From Naumannella cuiyingiana (GTDB lineage Bacteria; Actinomycetota; Actinomycetes; Propionibacteriales; Propionibacteriaceae), in NCBI RefSeq assembly GCF_013408305.1, contig NZ_JACBZS010000001.1:3224001-3288000 (forward strand): a DNA stretch of 64,000 nt, written 5' to 3'. The notes beneath the pieces are model-generated. The model worked only from the letters and a program-made list of their open reading frames with translations. It had not been told where the DNA came from and did not search any database. The translations under genes were made by a program, and so were the position numbers. This document shows positions 45,223-53,914 of this stretch, piece after piece; the stretch's first letter is position 1, and each line of letters begins with the position of its first letter.

Positions 45223-45825
45223 GTGGCGGACGAGGGCCGGGTGTCGCCGTGGAACGTGCCGAACGCCCTGACGGTGCTGCGGATCCTGCTGGTGCCGCTG
45301 CTCGGCTGGATGTTGATCGCCCACCCCGCCGATCCCGGCTGGCGGATCGCCTCGACCGCGCTCTTCGTGGTGGCGATGATCACCGACCTGATCGACGGCC
45401 ATCTCGCCCGCAAGCACAACCTGGTGACCAGTTTCGGCAAACTGATGGATCCGATCGCCGACAAGGCGATGACGGGGATGGCGCTGATCGGTCTGAGCGT
45501 GATCGGCGAGCTGCCCTGGTGGATCACGATCATCATCTTGGTGCGGGAATGGGGAATCACGATCATGCGGTTCGCGGTGATCAGGTACGGGGTGATCTCG
45601 GCCAATCGCGGCGGCAAGACCAAGACCGCCCTGCAGACGGCCGCGATCGTGCTCTTCCTGCTGCCGCTGCCATCGGTGGGCGAACCCTTCTCGGTGATCA
45701 TGATCCCCGATGTCATCGGCTGGGTGGCGATGATCGGCGCCCTCGTGCTGACGGTGCTGACCGGCCTGGACTACCTGCGCGCGGCATGGCGGCTGGTCCG
45801 CGGGACGCCCCGTGATCTTGCCTGA
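45223..45825 (+). CDS. pgsA: CDP-alcohol phosphatidyltransferase (PgsA-like)
   Basis: A 200-residue integral membrane enzyme with ~5-6 hydrophobic segments, most likely CDP-diacylglycerol-glycerol-3-phosphate 3-phosphatidyltransferase for phosphatidylglycerol. The signature DGx2ARx8Gx3Dx3D is complete (DGHLARKHNLVTSFGKLMDP, then IAD). NVPNALTVLRILLVPLLGWML at the N-terminus is typical of PgsA. Starts right after rimO and overlaps cinA by 14 bp. It corresponds to pgsA3 next to ftsK in mycobacteria. Confidence 0.92.
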   Translation: MADEGRVSPWNVPNALTVLRILLVPLLGWMLIAHPADPGWRIASTALFVVAMITDLIDGHLARKHNLVTSFGKLMDPIADKAMTGMALIGLSVIGELPWWITIIILVREWGITIMRFAVIRYGVISANRGGKTKTALQTAAIVLFLLPLPSVGEPFSVIMIPDVIGWVAMIGALVLTVLTGLDYLRAAWRLVRGTPRDLA

Positions 45826-46315
45826 CGCCGCTGCGGCGGTCGCGGCGCTGCGCGCGGCCGGGCGTACCGCCGCAACCTGTGAGTCGCTGACCGGCGGCCT
45901 GCTCGGCGCGGCGATCACGGCCGTGCCGGGCGCCTCGGTCGTCTATCGCGGCGGGCTGATCACCTATGCGACCGACAGCAAGGAGACCCTGGCCGGCGTA
46001 CCGGCGCGGGTGCTGGCGCGCTACGGCGCGGTGTCGCCCGAGACCGCCGAACTGCTGGCCGACGGCGCGCGGCGGCGGCTCGGCGCGGATGTCGCCGTGG
46101 CGCTCACCGGGGTCGCGGGTCCCGACCCCCAGGAGGGACACCCGGCGGGCACGGTGTGGGTCGGCTGGGCCGACGGGAGGGATCGCGGCGCCGACCGCGT
46201 CACCGTCGCCGCCGCGGCGGTGGCCGCCGGCCGTTCGGAGGTGCGGTACGCCGCCGCGACGGCCGCGCTCGCCCGGCTCGTCGACCTCGGCGCCGCCGCT
46301 TCGGGCGGGGAATGA
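45812..46315 (+). CDS. cinA: CinA C-terminal domain (nicotinamide-nucleotide amidase) protein
   Basis: A 167-residue stand-alone CinA C-terminal domain (PncC-like), which hydrolyses NMN to nicotinate mononucleotide. AATCESLTGGLLGAAITAVPGASVVYRGGLITYATDSKETL is the conserved start with the catalytic Ser/Thr region; VALTGVAGPDPQEGHPAGTVWVGW is the second signature. The N-terminal COG1058 domain of full CinA is absent, as in many bacteria. GTG start overlaps pgsA by 14 bp. Confidence 0.93.
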   Translation: MILPDAAAAVAALRAAGRTAATCESLTGGLLGAAITAVPGASVVYRGGLITYATDSKETLAGVPARVLARYGAVSPETAELLADGARRRLGADVAVALTGVAGPDPQEGHPAGTVWVGWADGRDRGADRVTVAAAAVAAGRSEVRYAAATAALARLVDLGAAASGGE

Positions 46316-46359
46316 ACCCCGCCGCCGAGGCGTTGCAGGAACTGGCGAGTCCGGGATGA
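46312..46359 (+). other. 15-codon frame coupled to cinA (doubtful)
   Basis: An ATG overlapping the cinA stop (ATGA) begins a frame for MNPAAEALQELASPG. The 4-bp overlap is the layout of true coupled genes here, but its size and composition make a gene uncertain. No similarity recognised. Confidence 0.2.
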
Positions 46360-46402
46360 TCAGCCCCCCGGCCCGCCCGTCATCGCGTTGGGAAGGTTTG
46401 GG

Positions 46403-46414
46403 TAGAGTCGACAC
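46403..46414 (+). promoter_or_regulatory. Putative leaderless promoter of clgR
   Basis: TAGAGT at 46403-46408 ends 6 nt before the ATG at 46415. Confidence 0.45.
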
Positions 46415-46729
46415 ATGGTGGAGGTGGACGTGAGGCCGGTGCTGCTGCGCGAGGCCGTGGGGGAGTCGCTGCGCGAGGCCCGCACGGATCAGGGGCGTAC
46501 CCTGCGCGAGGTCTCCGCCGATGCCCGGGTCAGCCTGGGCTATCTCTCCGAGGTCGAGCGTGGCCAGAAGGAGGCCTCCTCGGAGCTGCTGGCCTCGATC
46601 TGCGAATCCCTCGGCGTGCCGATGTCGGTGCTGCTGCGGACGGTCAGCGACAAGGTCGCGCGGACCGAGTCGCTGAAGTCGCTGCCGATCCCGCCGAAGC
46701 GGATCGAGCCCCCCGTCTACGCCGCCTGA
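46415..46729 (+). CDS. clgR: XRE-family regulator, ClgR-like
   Basis: A 104-residue helix-turn-helix protein. The XRE HTH is [46 protein letters not shown], close to ClgR, the activator of Clp protease, DNA-repair and envelope-stress genes in Actinobacteria. Its position after ftsK-pgsA and before recA is that of ClgR in M. tuberculosis. The C-terminus ends VYAA; C-terminal Ala-Ala is a known type of Clp degron and ClgR homologs are Clp substrates, so self-limiting proteolysis is likely. The last 22-bp unit is repeated downstream. Confidence 0.85.
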   Translation: MVEVDVRPVLLREAVGESLREARTDQGRTLREVSADARVSLGYLSEVERGQKEASSELLASICESLGVPMSVLLRTVSDKVARTESLKSLPIPPKRIEPPVYAA

Positions 46730-46804
46730 GCCCCCCGTCTACGCCGCCTGAGCGCGACGTCTACGCCACCTGAGCGCGACGTCTACGCCACCTGAGCGCG
46801 ACGC
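46706..46804 (+). repeat. 22-bp tandem array at the clgR 3' end
   Basis: Four full copies of a 22-bp unit (46706-46727, 46728-46749, 46750-46771, 46772-46793) and a partial fifth. Copies 1 and 2 are identical, as are 3 and 4; the pairs differ at four bases. Each contains gtctacgcc followed by Ala/Thr codon and TGA. The first copy encodes the natural VYAA-stop of ClgR. A period of 22 moves the copies into all three frames. Confidence 0.92.
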
Positions 46805-46810
46805 GACCGC

Positions 46811-49800
46811 TCAGCCGGCGACGGCCCGCAGCCGCAGACCCTGCGGGGTCAGCCGGAAACCGCTCCCCGTCAGTGCGTCGACCAGCGAGTGCGGCTCGAA
46901 CACCGGTTGCGCGTCGATGCGTTCCACCAGGACCGTGCCGAGCCAGCCGCGGCGTACCCCGTCCGCGAGCGCAGCCGCGGCGGCGTCGAGCGCGTCCGTG
47001 TCGTCGCTGAAGGTGAGCACTGTCCTCGCCCCGCGCTCGACGAAGAGGGCCAGGTTGCCTTCCACGAGCACCACCAGGGCGCCCGGTTTACGACCCGGCC
47101 GGTGCCCGGCACGCTCGGGCCAGGGCAGCGCCGCACCGTAGGGATTCGCCGGGTCGGTCGCGGCGAGCAGCACCGTGCCCGCCGCCTGCTCGGCATCGGC
47201 GCGCAGCCGGTCCACCGCCCCCGGCAGCGCGAACTGCGCCGCGCCGAGCCCGTCGATCACGTAGCCGCGGCGACACTGGCCCTGCTCCTCCAGCACCGAC
47301 AGGCCGCGATAGGCGGCACCGAATCCGCCCGCCGAGTTCTCCGCCTGGACGGCGCCGCGGGTCAGCACGGCGTACCGGTCGAGCTGCGCCAACAGCCCCG
47401 CGGTGAACCGCGAGTCCGGCGTACCCTCCGGCTCCGGCACCACGGACCAGCGCCCGGCCGTGGTCGGCGAACCGGTCCGCGCCACGCGCGCCGCCCGGAC
47501 CGCGCTGAGCGCGGTGCGGCTGCGTGGACGGTTCGGCCGCGCGGGTCGCCCGCGCCGTCTGCCCTGGCTCGCCAGCAGCGCCCGCGCCGGCCCGAAGGAG
47601 TCGCTGCGCACCAGCCCCGCCCAGACCAGCTGCCACAGGGCGGAGGCCCATTGCGTCCGGCTGGCCTCGCCGGGCAGCAGATCGTCGAAGAACCACGCGC
47701 CGCCGCCGGCCAGCCGCCGCAGCAACTCGGTCGCCTCCGGCGATCCCGGGTCGCCCTGCGGCCGCTCCAGCTCGAGGCCACTGACGCCGAACCGGACCCA
47801 GCCGTCGTGCTCGCCGATCGCGCCGTCGCCGACCCAGTCGATCTCGCCCGAGGCGAGCAGTTCGTCCAGCATCGCGGGGGCGTAGTCCGCGACTCGCGAG
47901 GGAAGCAGCGTGGTTTCCACGCTGGACAGCGGGACCGCCGCCCCGGCAAGCTGCTCGATCGCGCTGAGCACCCCGTCCACCCCGTGCAGGCCGGGCCGCG
48001 CGGCGATGCCGTGCCACCGGGGCAGGAAGCGGGCATAGGCGGCCGGCTCGACCGGCTCGATGCCGTCGCGGAGCTTGGCCAGCATTCGGCGACGGATCAG
48101 CCCCAGCACCCGGTGGTGACACCACTGGTCGGCCCCGCTCCCGGCCTCGGTGAACCGGGCCTCGACCAGGGCGCCGGCGGAGGTGAGGGCGCGCAACTGC
48201 CGCAGCACCGCGGGCTGGCCGATCCCGTAACGATCGGCCAGCTCCGCGGCGGTGAACGGTCCGTGGGTCAGCGCCCAGCGCAGCGTCAGCGCGCCGATCG
48301 GGTCGTCGTCGGGCGGGTCCGGCGTGCCGTACCCGGCGGGGGTGGGTACGCCGAGCGCCTCGCGCAACAGGCCGAGATCCTCGGCGGCGGCGATCATCGG
48401 CCGACCGGCGATCCGGACCTCCGCGACCCGGCGCGCGGCGATCAGGTCGGCCAGCCAGCCGCCCGGATCCTGGGTGGATCGCGCCGCCAGTTCGCCCGGC
48501 GCATACGGCCCGGCCGACCGGATCAGGTCGAAGAGTTGCTCGGCGCTGCCCGCCTGCCGCCCCTCGGTGCGCGCCTGCAGCCCGTCCTCGACGCCGGCGA
48601 TCACGTCCGCGTCCAGCAGTTCGGAGACCGCGTCCTTGCCGAGCAGCTCCGCCAGCAGGCCGAGATCGAGGCTGAGCGCGGCGTTGCGGCGCTCGTTCAG
48701 CGGCAGGTCACCGGTGTAGACGTACTCGCCGACATAGCCGAACAGCAGTGATCGCGCATACGGCGAGGGCTGCGGCGTCTCCACCTCGACGACCGCGAGG
48801 TCGCGGCCGGCGGCCCGGCGCTGCACATCGACCAGCCCGGCGAGGTCGAAGACATCGCTCAGGCATTCCCGCATCGTCTCGAGCATGATCGGGAAGTCGG
48901 GATGCCGGGCGGCGATGGTGAGCAACTGGGCGGCCCGCATCCGCTGCTGCCACAGCGGCGAGCGCGAGGTCGGGCTGCGCCGGGGCAGCAGCAGCGCCCG
49001 CGCCGCGCACTCGCGGAAGCGCGCGGCGAACAGGGCCGAGTCGGCGACCTGCTCGGTGACCAGCTCCTCGACCTGCTCGGCGTCGAAGACGATCAGGTCG
49101 GCCGCCGGCGGCGGGGCGTCGGTGTCGGGGATCTGCAGCACGATCCCGTCGTCGCTGGCCCGCGCATGGACCTCGAGCCCGAGGCGGTCGCGGGCGCGGG
49201 CCTCGATCAGCAGCGCCCAGGGCGCGAGCACCGCGGTGCCGAAGGGGGCGTGGACGCAGACCCGCCAGTCACCCAGCTCGTCGCGGAAGCGCTCGAAGAT
49301 CACCTGCCGGTCGGTCGGCAGCGCTCCGGTGGCGGCCCGCTGCTCGGCCAGATAGTCGACCGCGCCCCGGGCCGCGTTGGCGTCCAGCCCCATCGCCGTC
49401 AGCCGCTGCTTCGCCTCCTGCGCCGGAGCCGCCGACAGTTCCCGGGTGAAGGCGCCGAGCGCGCGGCCGAGCTCCAGCGGGCGGCCCTGGGCGTCGCCGC
49501 GCCAGAACGGCAGCTTGCCCGGCTGCCCGGGGGCGGGGGAGACCAGGACCTGGTCGTGGGTGATCTCCTCGATCCGCCAGCTCGTGGTGCCCAGGGTGAA
49601 GACATCGCCGACGCGCGACTCATAGACCATCTCCTCGTCCAGCTCGCCGACGCGGCGGCCGGGCCCGCGTCGGGTGCCCTCGTCGGAGCCCACCAGGAAC
49701 ACGCCGAACAGGCCTCGGTCGGGGATGGTGCCGCCGGAGATGATCGCGAGCCGCTGGCCGCCCGGCCGGCCGGTCAGCGTGCCGGCCTGCCGGTCCCAGA

Positions 49801-51349
49801 CCAGCCGGGGCCGCAGCTCGCGGAACTCCTCGCTGGGGTAGCGCCCGGCGAGCATGTTGAGCACCGACTCGAACACCCCGCGGGTCAGTCGGGCGAACGG
49901 CTGCGCGCGGCGGACCAGGGCATAGAGGTCGTCGACGCCGATCGGGTCCAGCGCGGTGATCGCGACGATCTGCTGGGCGAGCACGTCGAGCGGGTTGTCC
50001 AGGGTCGCCACCTCCTCGATGGCGCCCTCGCGCATCCGCTGCACGACCACGGCGGTCTCCAGCAGGTCGCCGCGGCTGGTCGGGTAGAACGTGCCGCGGC
50101 TGGTCGCTCCGACATCGTGGCCGGCCCGGCCGACGCGCTGCAGCCCCCCGGCCACGGACGGCGGCGCCGAGGCCTGGATCACCTGGTCGACCGCCCCCAT
50201 GTCGATGCCCAGCTCCAGGCTGGAGGTCGCGACCACGCACGGCAGCGTGCCGGCCTTCAGCGCCGACTCGATCTGCTCTCGCTGCTCGCGCGAGACCGAC
50301 CCGTGGTGCGCCCGGGCGATCACGGCGGTGTCAGGTAGCCCGGCCGAGGTGCCCGCCTGCGCGGGAATCTCCGCGGGCTGGTCGCGCTCGACCGCGATCC
50401 CGGACCGCTGGGCGTGCAGCTCGTTGAGCCGGGTGGTCATCCGCTCGGCCTGCCGGCGCGAGTTGGTGAACACGATCGTCGAGCGCGCCTGCCCGATCTG
50501 GTCGAGGATCCGCCGCTCGATGTGCGGCCAGATCGACCGGCTGGTCTCGGCCGGGTCGGCATCGGGCGGCGGGGCCAGGTCGGTCATGTCCTCGACCGGG
50601 ACCACCACGTCGAGATCCCAGCGTTTCTCGCTCGGCGGGGCGACGATGTCGATCGGGCGGGTCGGCGCGCTGCCGGTGAGGAAGGCCGCGACCCGCTCGG
50701 GCGGCCGCACGGTTGCCGACAGCCCGATCCGCTGGATGTCGTTGCCGGACAGGGATGCGAGGCGCTCGAGCCCGAGCGCCAGATGAGCGCCGCGCTTCGT
50801 CCCGGCCAGCGCGTGCACCTCGTCGATGATCACCGTCTCGACCTCGCGCAGGGTCTCGCGGGCGACGCTGGTCAGCATCAGGTGCAGCGACTCCGGCGTG
50901 GTGATCAAGATGTCCGGCGGGTTGCGCACGAGCCGGCGCCGGTCGCCGGTCGAGGTGTCGCCGGAGCGTACCCCGACGCTCAGTTCGCGGAACGGTTCGC
51001 CCATCCGCTGGGCGGCCTGCGCGATGCCCTGCAGCGGGGCGCGCAGGTTGCGGTCGACATCCACCGCGAGCGCCTTCAGCGGGGAGACGTAGAGCACGGA
51101 GGTACGCGGGGAGGCAGGCGCCGGCCGGGACGCGAGCCGGTCGATGGCGGACAGGAACGCCGCGAGCGTCTTGCCCGAACCGGTGGGCGCGACCACGAGG
51201 GTGTGATGACCGCTGCCGATGGCCGCCCACGCCTGCGACTGTGCCTGCGTCGGGGCCCGGAACGCGCCCGCGAACCACGCGCGGGTGGGCGCGGCGAAAC
51301 CCGCGAGCGCGTCGCCACCCGCGATGCCGGTCGTCCGTGCCGTGGTCAT
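46811..51349 (-). CDS. lhr: Lhr-family ATP-dependent DNA helicase (long form)
   Basis: A 1512-residue superfamily-2 helicase. The N-terminal motor has Walker A APTGSGKT (54-61), DEVH box IIDEVHAL (~174-181), and the second RecA-like domain with SSLELGIDMGAVDQVIQ and QRVGRAGHDVGATS. The Lhr core winged-helix and beta-barrel domain (DUF4145-like) follows, then the ~650-residue C-terminal DEAD_assoc/oligomerisation part typical of actinobacterial Lhr. It is a 3'-5' ssDNA translocase implicated in DNA repair. The ATG at 51349 fits homologs. It converges on clgR. Confidence 0.94.
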   Translation of the reverse strand: MTTARTTGIAGGDALAGFAAPTRAWFAGAFRAPTQAQSQAWAAIGSGHHTLVVAPTGSGKTLAAFLSAIDRLASRPAPASPRTSVLYVSPLKALAVDVDRNLRAPLQGIAQAAQRMGEPFRELSVGVRSGDTSTGDRRRLVRNPPDILITTPESLHLMLTSVARETLREVETVIIDEVHALAGTKRGAHLALGLERLASLSGNDIQRIGLSATVRPPERVAAFLTGSAPTRPIDIVAPPSEKRWDLDVVVPVEDMTDLAPPPDADPAETSRSIWPHIERRILDQIGQARSTIVFTNSRRQAERMTTRLNELHAQRSGIAVERDQPAEIPAQAGTSAGLPDTAVIARAHHGSVSREQREQIESALKAGTLPCVVATSSLELGIDMGAVDQVIQASAPPSVAGGLQRVGRAGHDVGATSRGTFYPTSRGDLLETAVVVQRMREGAIEEVATLDNPLDVLAQQIVAITALDPIGVDDLYALVRRAQPFARLTRGVFESVLNMLAGRYPSEEFRELRPRLVWDRQAGTLTGRPGGQRLAIISGGTIPDRGLFGVFLVGSDEGTRRGPGRRVGELDEEMVYESRVGDVFTLGTTSWRIEEITHDQVLVSPAPGQPGKLPFWRGDAQGRPLELGRALGAFTRELSAAPAQEAKQRLTAMGLDANAARGAVDYLAEQRAATGALPTDRQVIFERFRDELGDWRVCVHAPFGTAVLAPWALLIEARARDRLGLEVHARASDDGIVLQIPDTDAPPPAADLIVFDAEQVEELVTEQVADSALFAARFRECAARALLLPRRSPTSRSPLWQQRMRAAQLLTIAARHPDFPIMLETMRECLSDVFDLAGLVDVQRRAAGRDLAVVEVETPQPSPYARSLLFGYVGEYVYTGDLPLNERRNAALSLDLGLLAELLGKDAVSELLDADVIAGVEDGLQARTEGRQAGSAEQLFDLIRSAGPYAPGELAARSTQDPGGWLADLIAARRVAEVRIAGRPMIAAAEDLGLLREALGVPTPAGYGTPDPPDDDPIGALTLRWALTHGPFTAAELADRYGIGQPAVLRQLRALTSAGALVEARFTEAGSGADQWCHHRVLGLIRRRMLAKLRDGIEPVEPAAYARFLPRWHGIAARPGLHGVDGVLSAIEQLAGAAVPLSSVETTLLPSRVADYAPAMLDELLASGEIDWVGDGAIGEHDGWVRFGVSGLELERPQGDPGSPEATELLRRLAGGGAWFFDDLLPGEASRTQWASALWQLVWAGLVRSDSFGPARALLASQGRRRGRPARPNRPRSRTALSAVRAARVARTGSPTTAGRWSVVPEPEGTPDSRFTAGLLAQLDRYAVLTRGAVQAENSAGGFGAAYRGLSVLEEQGQCRRGYVIDGLGAAQFALPGAVDRLRADAEQAAGTVLLAATDPANPYGAALPWPERAGHRPGRKPGALVVLVEGNLALFVERGARTVLTFSDDTDALDAAAAALADGVRRGWLGTVLVERIDAQPVFEPHSLVDALTGSGFRLTPQGLRLRAVAG

Positions 51350-51389
51350 CGCACCGATGCTGCCACGCGGCACCGACAGCCGGTGCGGC

Positions 51390-52400
51390 TCAGCCGAGCT
51401 CGACCGGTTGACCGGAGCGGGCGGACTCGTAGGCGGCGGCGACGATGCGCGCCGTGCGTACTCCCACGTGCCCGTCCGGTTGGGGTGCCGTGCGGTCGCG
51501 GATGCCGGCGAGGAAGGCGTCGAGCAGCACCGCGTCGGCATCCGCGCCGTAGGACAGCCACGTCTGCCGCCCGCCGGCGAACCCGTCCACCCGCTCGCCG
51601 AAGGCGTCCAGGTCGGCGATCCCGGCCTCACCCACGGCCTGCAGGGTGAGCCCGCCCCAGGTCGGATAGTCCGCCGGCTTGGACCAACTGCAGTCGATGG
51701 TCAGCAACAGCCCGTTCGCATAGCGCACCGAGACCAGGCCCGCCGTCTCCACGGCCGCGGTCGGGTGCAGCAGGTTGTTGCTCTGGGCGTAGACGCTCGC
51801 CGCGGGCGTACCGTCGGTCAGGGCATCGACCAGATCGGCGATGTGCACGACGTGGTCGGTGAGCGCGCCCCCGCCGGCGAGTTCGGGATCGGCGAACCAT
51901 CCGCGGCCCGCGGGGAGCTGCCCGTTGTTGGTGCCCGTCAGCGCCCGCAGCTCGCCCACCGCGCCCGCGGCGAGCGCCTCGCGGAGCGCCGCGAAGGCCG
52001 GGGAGAACCGGACGGGGAAGGCCACCATCAGCGGCACGCCGGCTCGTTCGCAGGCCGCCACCATCGCCTCGGCATCGGCGACCGTGGTCGCCAGGGGCTT
52101 CTCGCACAACACGGGTACGCCGGCCGCCGCGGCCTGCTCGACGAAGGGGCGGTGCCGGGCATTCTCGGTGCAGATGATCACCCCGTCCAGACCCTCGGCG
52201 TAGAGCTCGTCGACGGTGTCGACGTAGGGGATGGCCGCGCTCTCGGCGAGTTCTGCGCCGCGATCCTCACCCGGCGCGTAGGGGCCCGGGTCGGTGGCGA
52301 CCAACCGCACGTCCGCCCGCTGCCCGAGCGCTCGCGCATAGCTCAGCGCGTGCGGGTGGGCGAACGAGACGATCCCGATGGTCAACGGATCGGTCGTCAT
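51390..52400 (-). CDS. Gfo/Idh/MocA-family oxidoreductase
   Basis: A 336-residue NAD(P)-dependent oxidoreductase. N-terminal Rossmann: IGIVSFAHPHALSYARALG, where the usual GxGxxG is replaced, but VPVLCEKPLATTVADAEAMVAACE (the conserved EKP) is intact. The C-terminal alpha/beta domain has GGGALTDHVVHIADLVDAL with a metal-free catalytic His/Asp pair. Probably acts on a sugar or inositol derivative. Coupled (ATGA) to the second family member upstream; substrate not predictable. Confidence 0.88.
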   Translation of the reverse strand: MTTDPLTIGIVSFAHPHALSYARALGQRADVRLVATDPGPYAPGEDRGAELAESAAIPYVDTVDELYAEGLDGVIICTENARHRPFVEQAAAAGVPVLCEKPLATTVADAEAMVAACERAGVPLMVAFPVRFSPAFAALREALAAGAVGELRALTGTNNGQLPAGRGWFADPELAGGGALTDHVVHIADLVDALTDGTPAASVYAQSNNLLHPTAAVETAGLVSVRYANGLLLTIDCSWSKPADYPTWGGLTLQAVGEAGIADLDAFGERVDGFAGGRQTWLSYGADADAVLLDAFLAGIRDRTAPQPDGHVGVRTARIVAAAYESARSGQPVELG

Positions 52401-53392
52401 TCCGCCACCTCCCCTGCCGGCCGGAGTTCGACCGCGCGGCCGGTCGCCAGCGATTCGTTCGCCGCCTCGCCGAGGCGTACCGCGGCCACCCCGTCGGCGG
52501 CGTCGACCGGCGGCTCGGGTCCGCCGCGGACCGCCTCGAAGAACGCGCGCAGCTCGGTCAGATAGGGGCTCTCCCCGAACGCGGCCGCGGGCAGCAGGCC
52601 ACGGGAGGCGCCGGCATCGCCGCCGTCGACCCGCAGGGCGGCGCGGGCCGCGGAATCGTGGTGCACCAGACCCGCGGGCCCCGCGATCTCGAAGGTCGTG
52701 CGGAAGGCGGTGCCCGGCGCGGCCCAGGTGCCGGTGACATAGCTCAGCGCGCCGCCGTCGTGGGTCAGCACGATCTGGGCCGAGCTGACCCCTTGCGGGC
52801 CACCGGAGGCGGCGCGGGCGTGCACCCTGACCACCTCGCCGGCCGTCCAGCGGGCGAAGTCGAGGTCGTGGATCATCTGGTCCATCACGATGCCGCCGCT
52901 GCGCGCGGTGTCGTAGAACCACTCGCGGGCCGGCCGCGTACCGGTCCGGGAGAAGCGCTGCACCGCGATCGGGCCGAGCGCACCCGAGGCGACGTGGGCC
53001 CGCATCGCCCGGTACTCGGGGAAGAACCGGACGACATGGCCGGGAAACAGCCGCACTCCGGCCTCGGCACAGATCCGCCGCATCTCGTCGGCCGCCGCCG
53101 CGGTCAGCGCGAGCGGCTTCTCGCAGACCACGTGCACCCCGGCGCCGGCCGCAGCCGCGGCTACCTCGGGATGGGACGGGGTGGGGGTGCAGATGTCGGC
53201 GATCTCCGCACCGTCGAGCGCCGCCTCGAGATCGGGGGCCACCTCGACCCGGGCGGCTCCGGCCGCCAGCCGTTCGGCGCCCTCGACGGAATGGATGCGC
53301 ACGGTGGCGCCGAGCGCGAGCCACGCGGCCAGGTGCGGTGAGGCGATGCCGCCGGCGCCGATCAGGGCGACAACGGGCGGGCGATTGTTCAC
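52397..53392 (-). CDS. Gfo/Idh/MocA-family oxidoreductase
   Basis: A 331-residue paralog-like enzyme with a classical dinucleotide motif (VALIGAGGIASPHLAAWLALG), the EKP site (HVVCEKPLALTAAAADEM), and SGGIVMDQMIHDLDFARWTAGE with the His/Asp site. GTG start with ggag close by. With its coupled neighbour it may perform a two-step oxidation/epimerisation of one sugar. No transporter or sugar kinase is nearby, so the pathway is unknown. A 16-bp triplicate repeat is just upstream. Confidence 0.9.
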   Translation of the reverse strand: MNNRPPVVALIGAGGIASPHLAAWLALGATVRIHSVEGAERLAAGAARVEVAPDLEAALDGAEIADICTPTPSHPEVAAAAAGAGVHVVCEKPLALTAAAADEMRRICAEAGVRLFPGHVVRFFPEYRAMRAHVASGALGPIAVQRFSRTGTRPAREWFYDTARSGGIVMDQMIHDLDFARWTAGEVVRVHARAASGGPQGVSSAQIVLTHDGGALSYVTGTWAAPGTAFRTTFEIAGPAGLVHHDSAARAALRVDGGDAGASRGLLPAAAFGESPYLTELRAFFEAVRGGPEPPVDAADGVAAVRLGEAANESLATGRAVELRPAGEVAE

Positions 53393-53403
53393 GGGACTCC
53401 TTT

Positions 53404-53451
53404 GGCCGGTGTGGGCAGCGGCCGGTGTGGGCAGCGGCCGGTGTGGGCAGC
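53404..53451 (+). repeat. Three tandem copies of a 16-bp repeat
   Basis: ggccggtgtgggcagc occurs three times exactly (53404-53419, 53420-53435, 53436-53451), in the divergent gap between the oxidoreductase and DUF3046 genes. Confidence 0.95.
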
Positions 53452-53482
53452 GCGGGACCGAGTCTTGCAGGCTCGGTCTGGC

Positions 53483-53494
53483 TACGCTGACCGG
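53483..53494 (+). promoter_or_regulatory. Putative leaderless promoter of DUF3046 gene
   Basis: TACGCT at 53483-53488 ends 6 nt before the GTG at 53495. Confidence 0.45.
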
Positions 53495-53686
53495 GTGCGC
53501 GAGACCGAGCTCTGGGAGCGGCTGGACAGGCATCTGGGTGCGGCCTACAGCCATGTCTGGGCGGCGCAGACCGTGTTGCCGGATCTCGGTCGCACCGTGG
53601 AGGAGGCGATCGCGGTGGGCGTACCGTTCAAACGAATCTGGCGCGCCGTCTGGCTGGCGCTGGAACTCCCCGCAAGCGAGCGCTGA
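53495..53686 (+). CDS. DUF3046 protein
   Basis: A 63-residue protein of the DUF3046 family, typically found directly upstream of recA in actinobacteria (Rv2738c). Sequence starts RETELWERLDRHLGAAYSHVWAAQTVLPDLGRTVEEAI and ends with a helix rich in Trp/Arg/Leu. Small and soluble. Function unknown. GTG start, no ribosome site, TACGCT 6 nt before it. About 228 bp separate it from the RecA ATG, containing two recA promoters. Confidence 0.93.
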   Translation: MRETELWERLDRHLGAAYSHVWAAQTVLPDLGRTVEEAIAVGVPFKRIWRAVWLALELPASER

Positions 53687-53709
53687 CCTCCGCGGCGTGT
53701 CGCTTGGGT

Positions 53710-53732
53710 TCGAACACCTGTTCGCCTAGGTT
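53710..53732 (+). promoter_or_regulatory. LexA (SOS) box and upstream recA promoter
   Basis: TCGAAC-acct-GTTCG (53710-53724) matches the actinobacterial LexA site TCGAAC-N4-GTTCGA except the last base. It lies just upstream of TAGGTT (53727-53732), a -10 box, so LexA would block this promoter. It would give a ~175-nt leader before the annotated RecA ATG. Confidence 0.85.
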
Positions 53733-53789
53733 TTCCACTGGGTACGCAAACGGCGGGATTTCTCCACAGATTCCCACCGGCCCACCCGA

Positions 53790-53812
53790 TTGTCAGACCC
53801 CGCTCCTACGGT
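53790..53812 (+). promoter_or_regulatory. PafBC-type (RecA-NDp) damage promoter of recA
   Basis: TTGTCA (53790-53795) then 11 bp then TACGGT (53807-53812). Mycobacterial RecA-NDp promoters read TTGTCRGTG-N8-TANNNT, the same spacing, with GAC here in place of GTG. The start would be near 53819, where a GTG and ATG (53819, 53822) lie in the recA frame. Confidence 0.7.
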
Positions 53813-53860
53813 CTGGAAGTGATGAAGAAGCACAACAGCTCCCGCCCGAGCGGGGCGCGA

Positions 53861-53902
53861 ACGCACAAGCAGCGTGAAGAGACCCACAAGCAGCGTGAAG
53901 AG
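53861..53902 (+). repeat. 21-bp tandem duplication in the recA 5' region
   Basis: Two 21-bp units (53861-53881 and 53882-53902, 19 or 20 of 21 matching) contain cacaagcagcgtgaagag. If translated in the recA frame they read THKQREE twice. The period of 21 keeps that frame. Confidence 0.85.
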
Positions 53903-53914
53903 AAAGGTGCCGGC

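Noticed and set aside
40768-45918. A 1716-codon open frame on the minus strand across thiD, ftsK, rimO and pgsA
   Set aside because: It is opposite clearly conserved genes and reads as low-complexity His/Arg/Gly/Asp-rich sequence, the usual shadow of high-GC coding DNA.
46706-46804. CRISPR array
   Set aside because: The 22-bp units abut directly with no spacers, and no cas genes are present.
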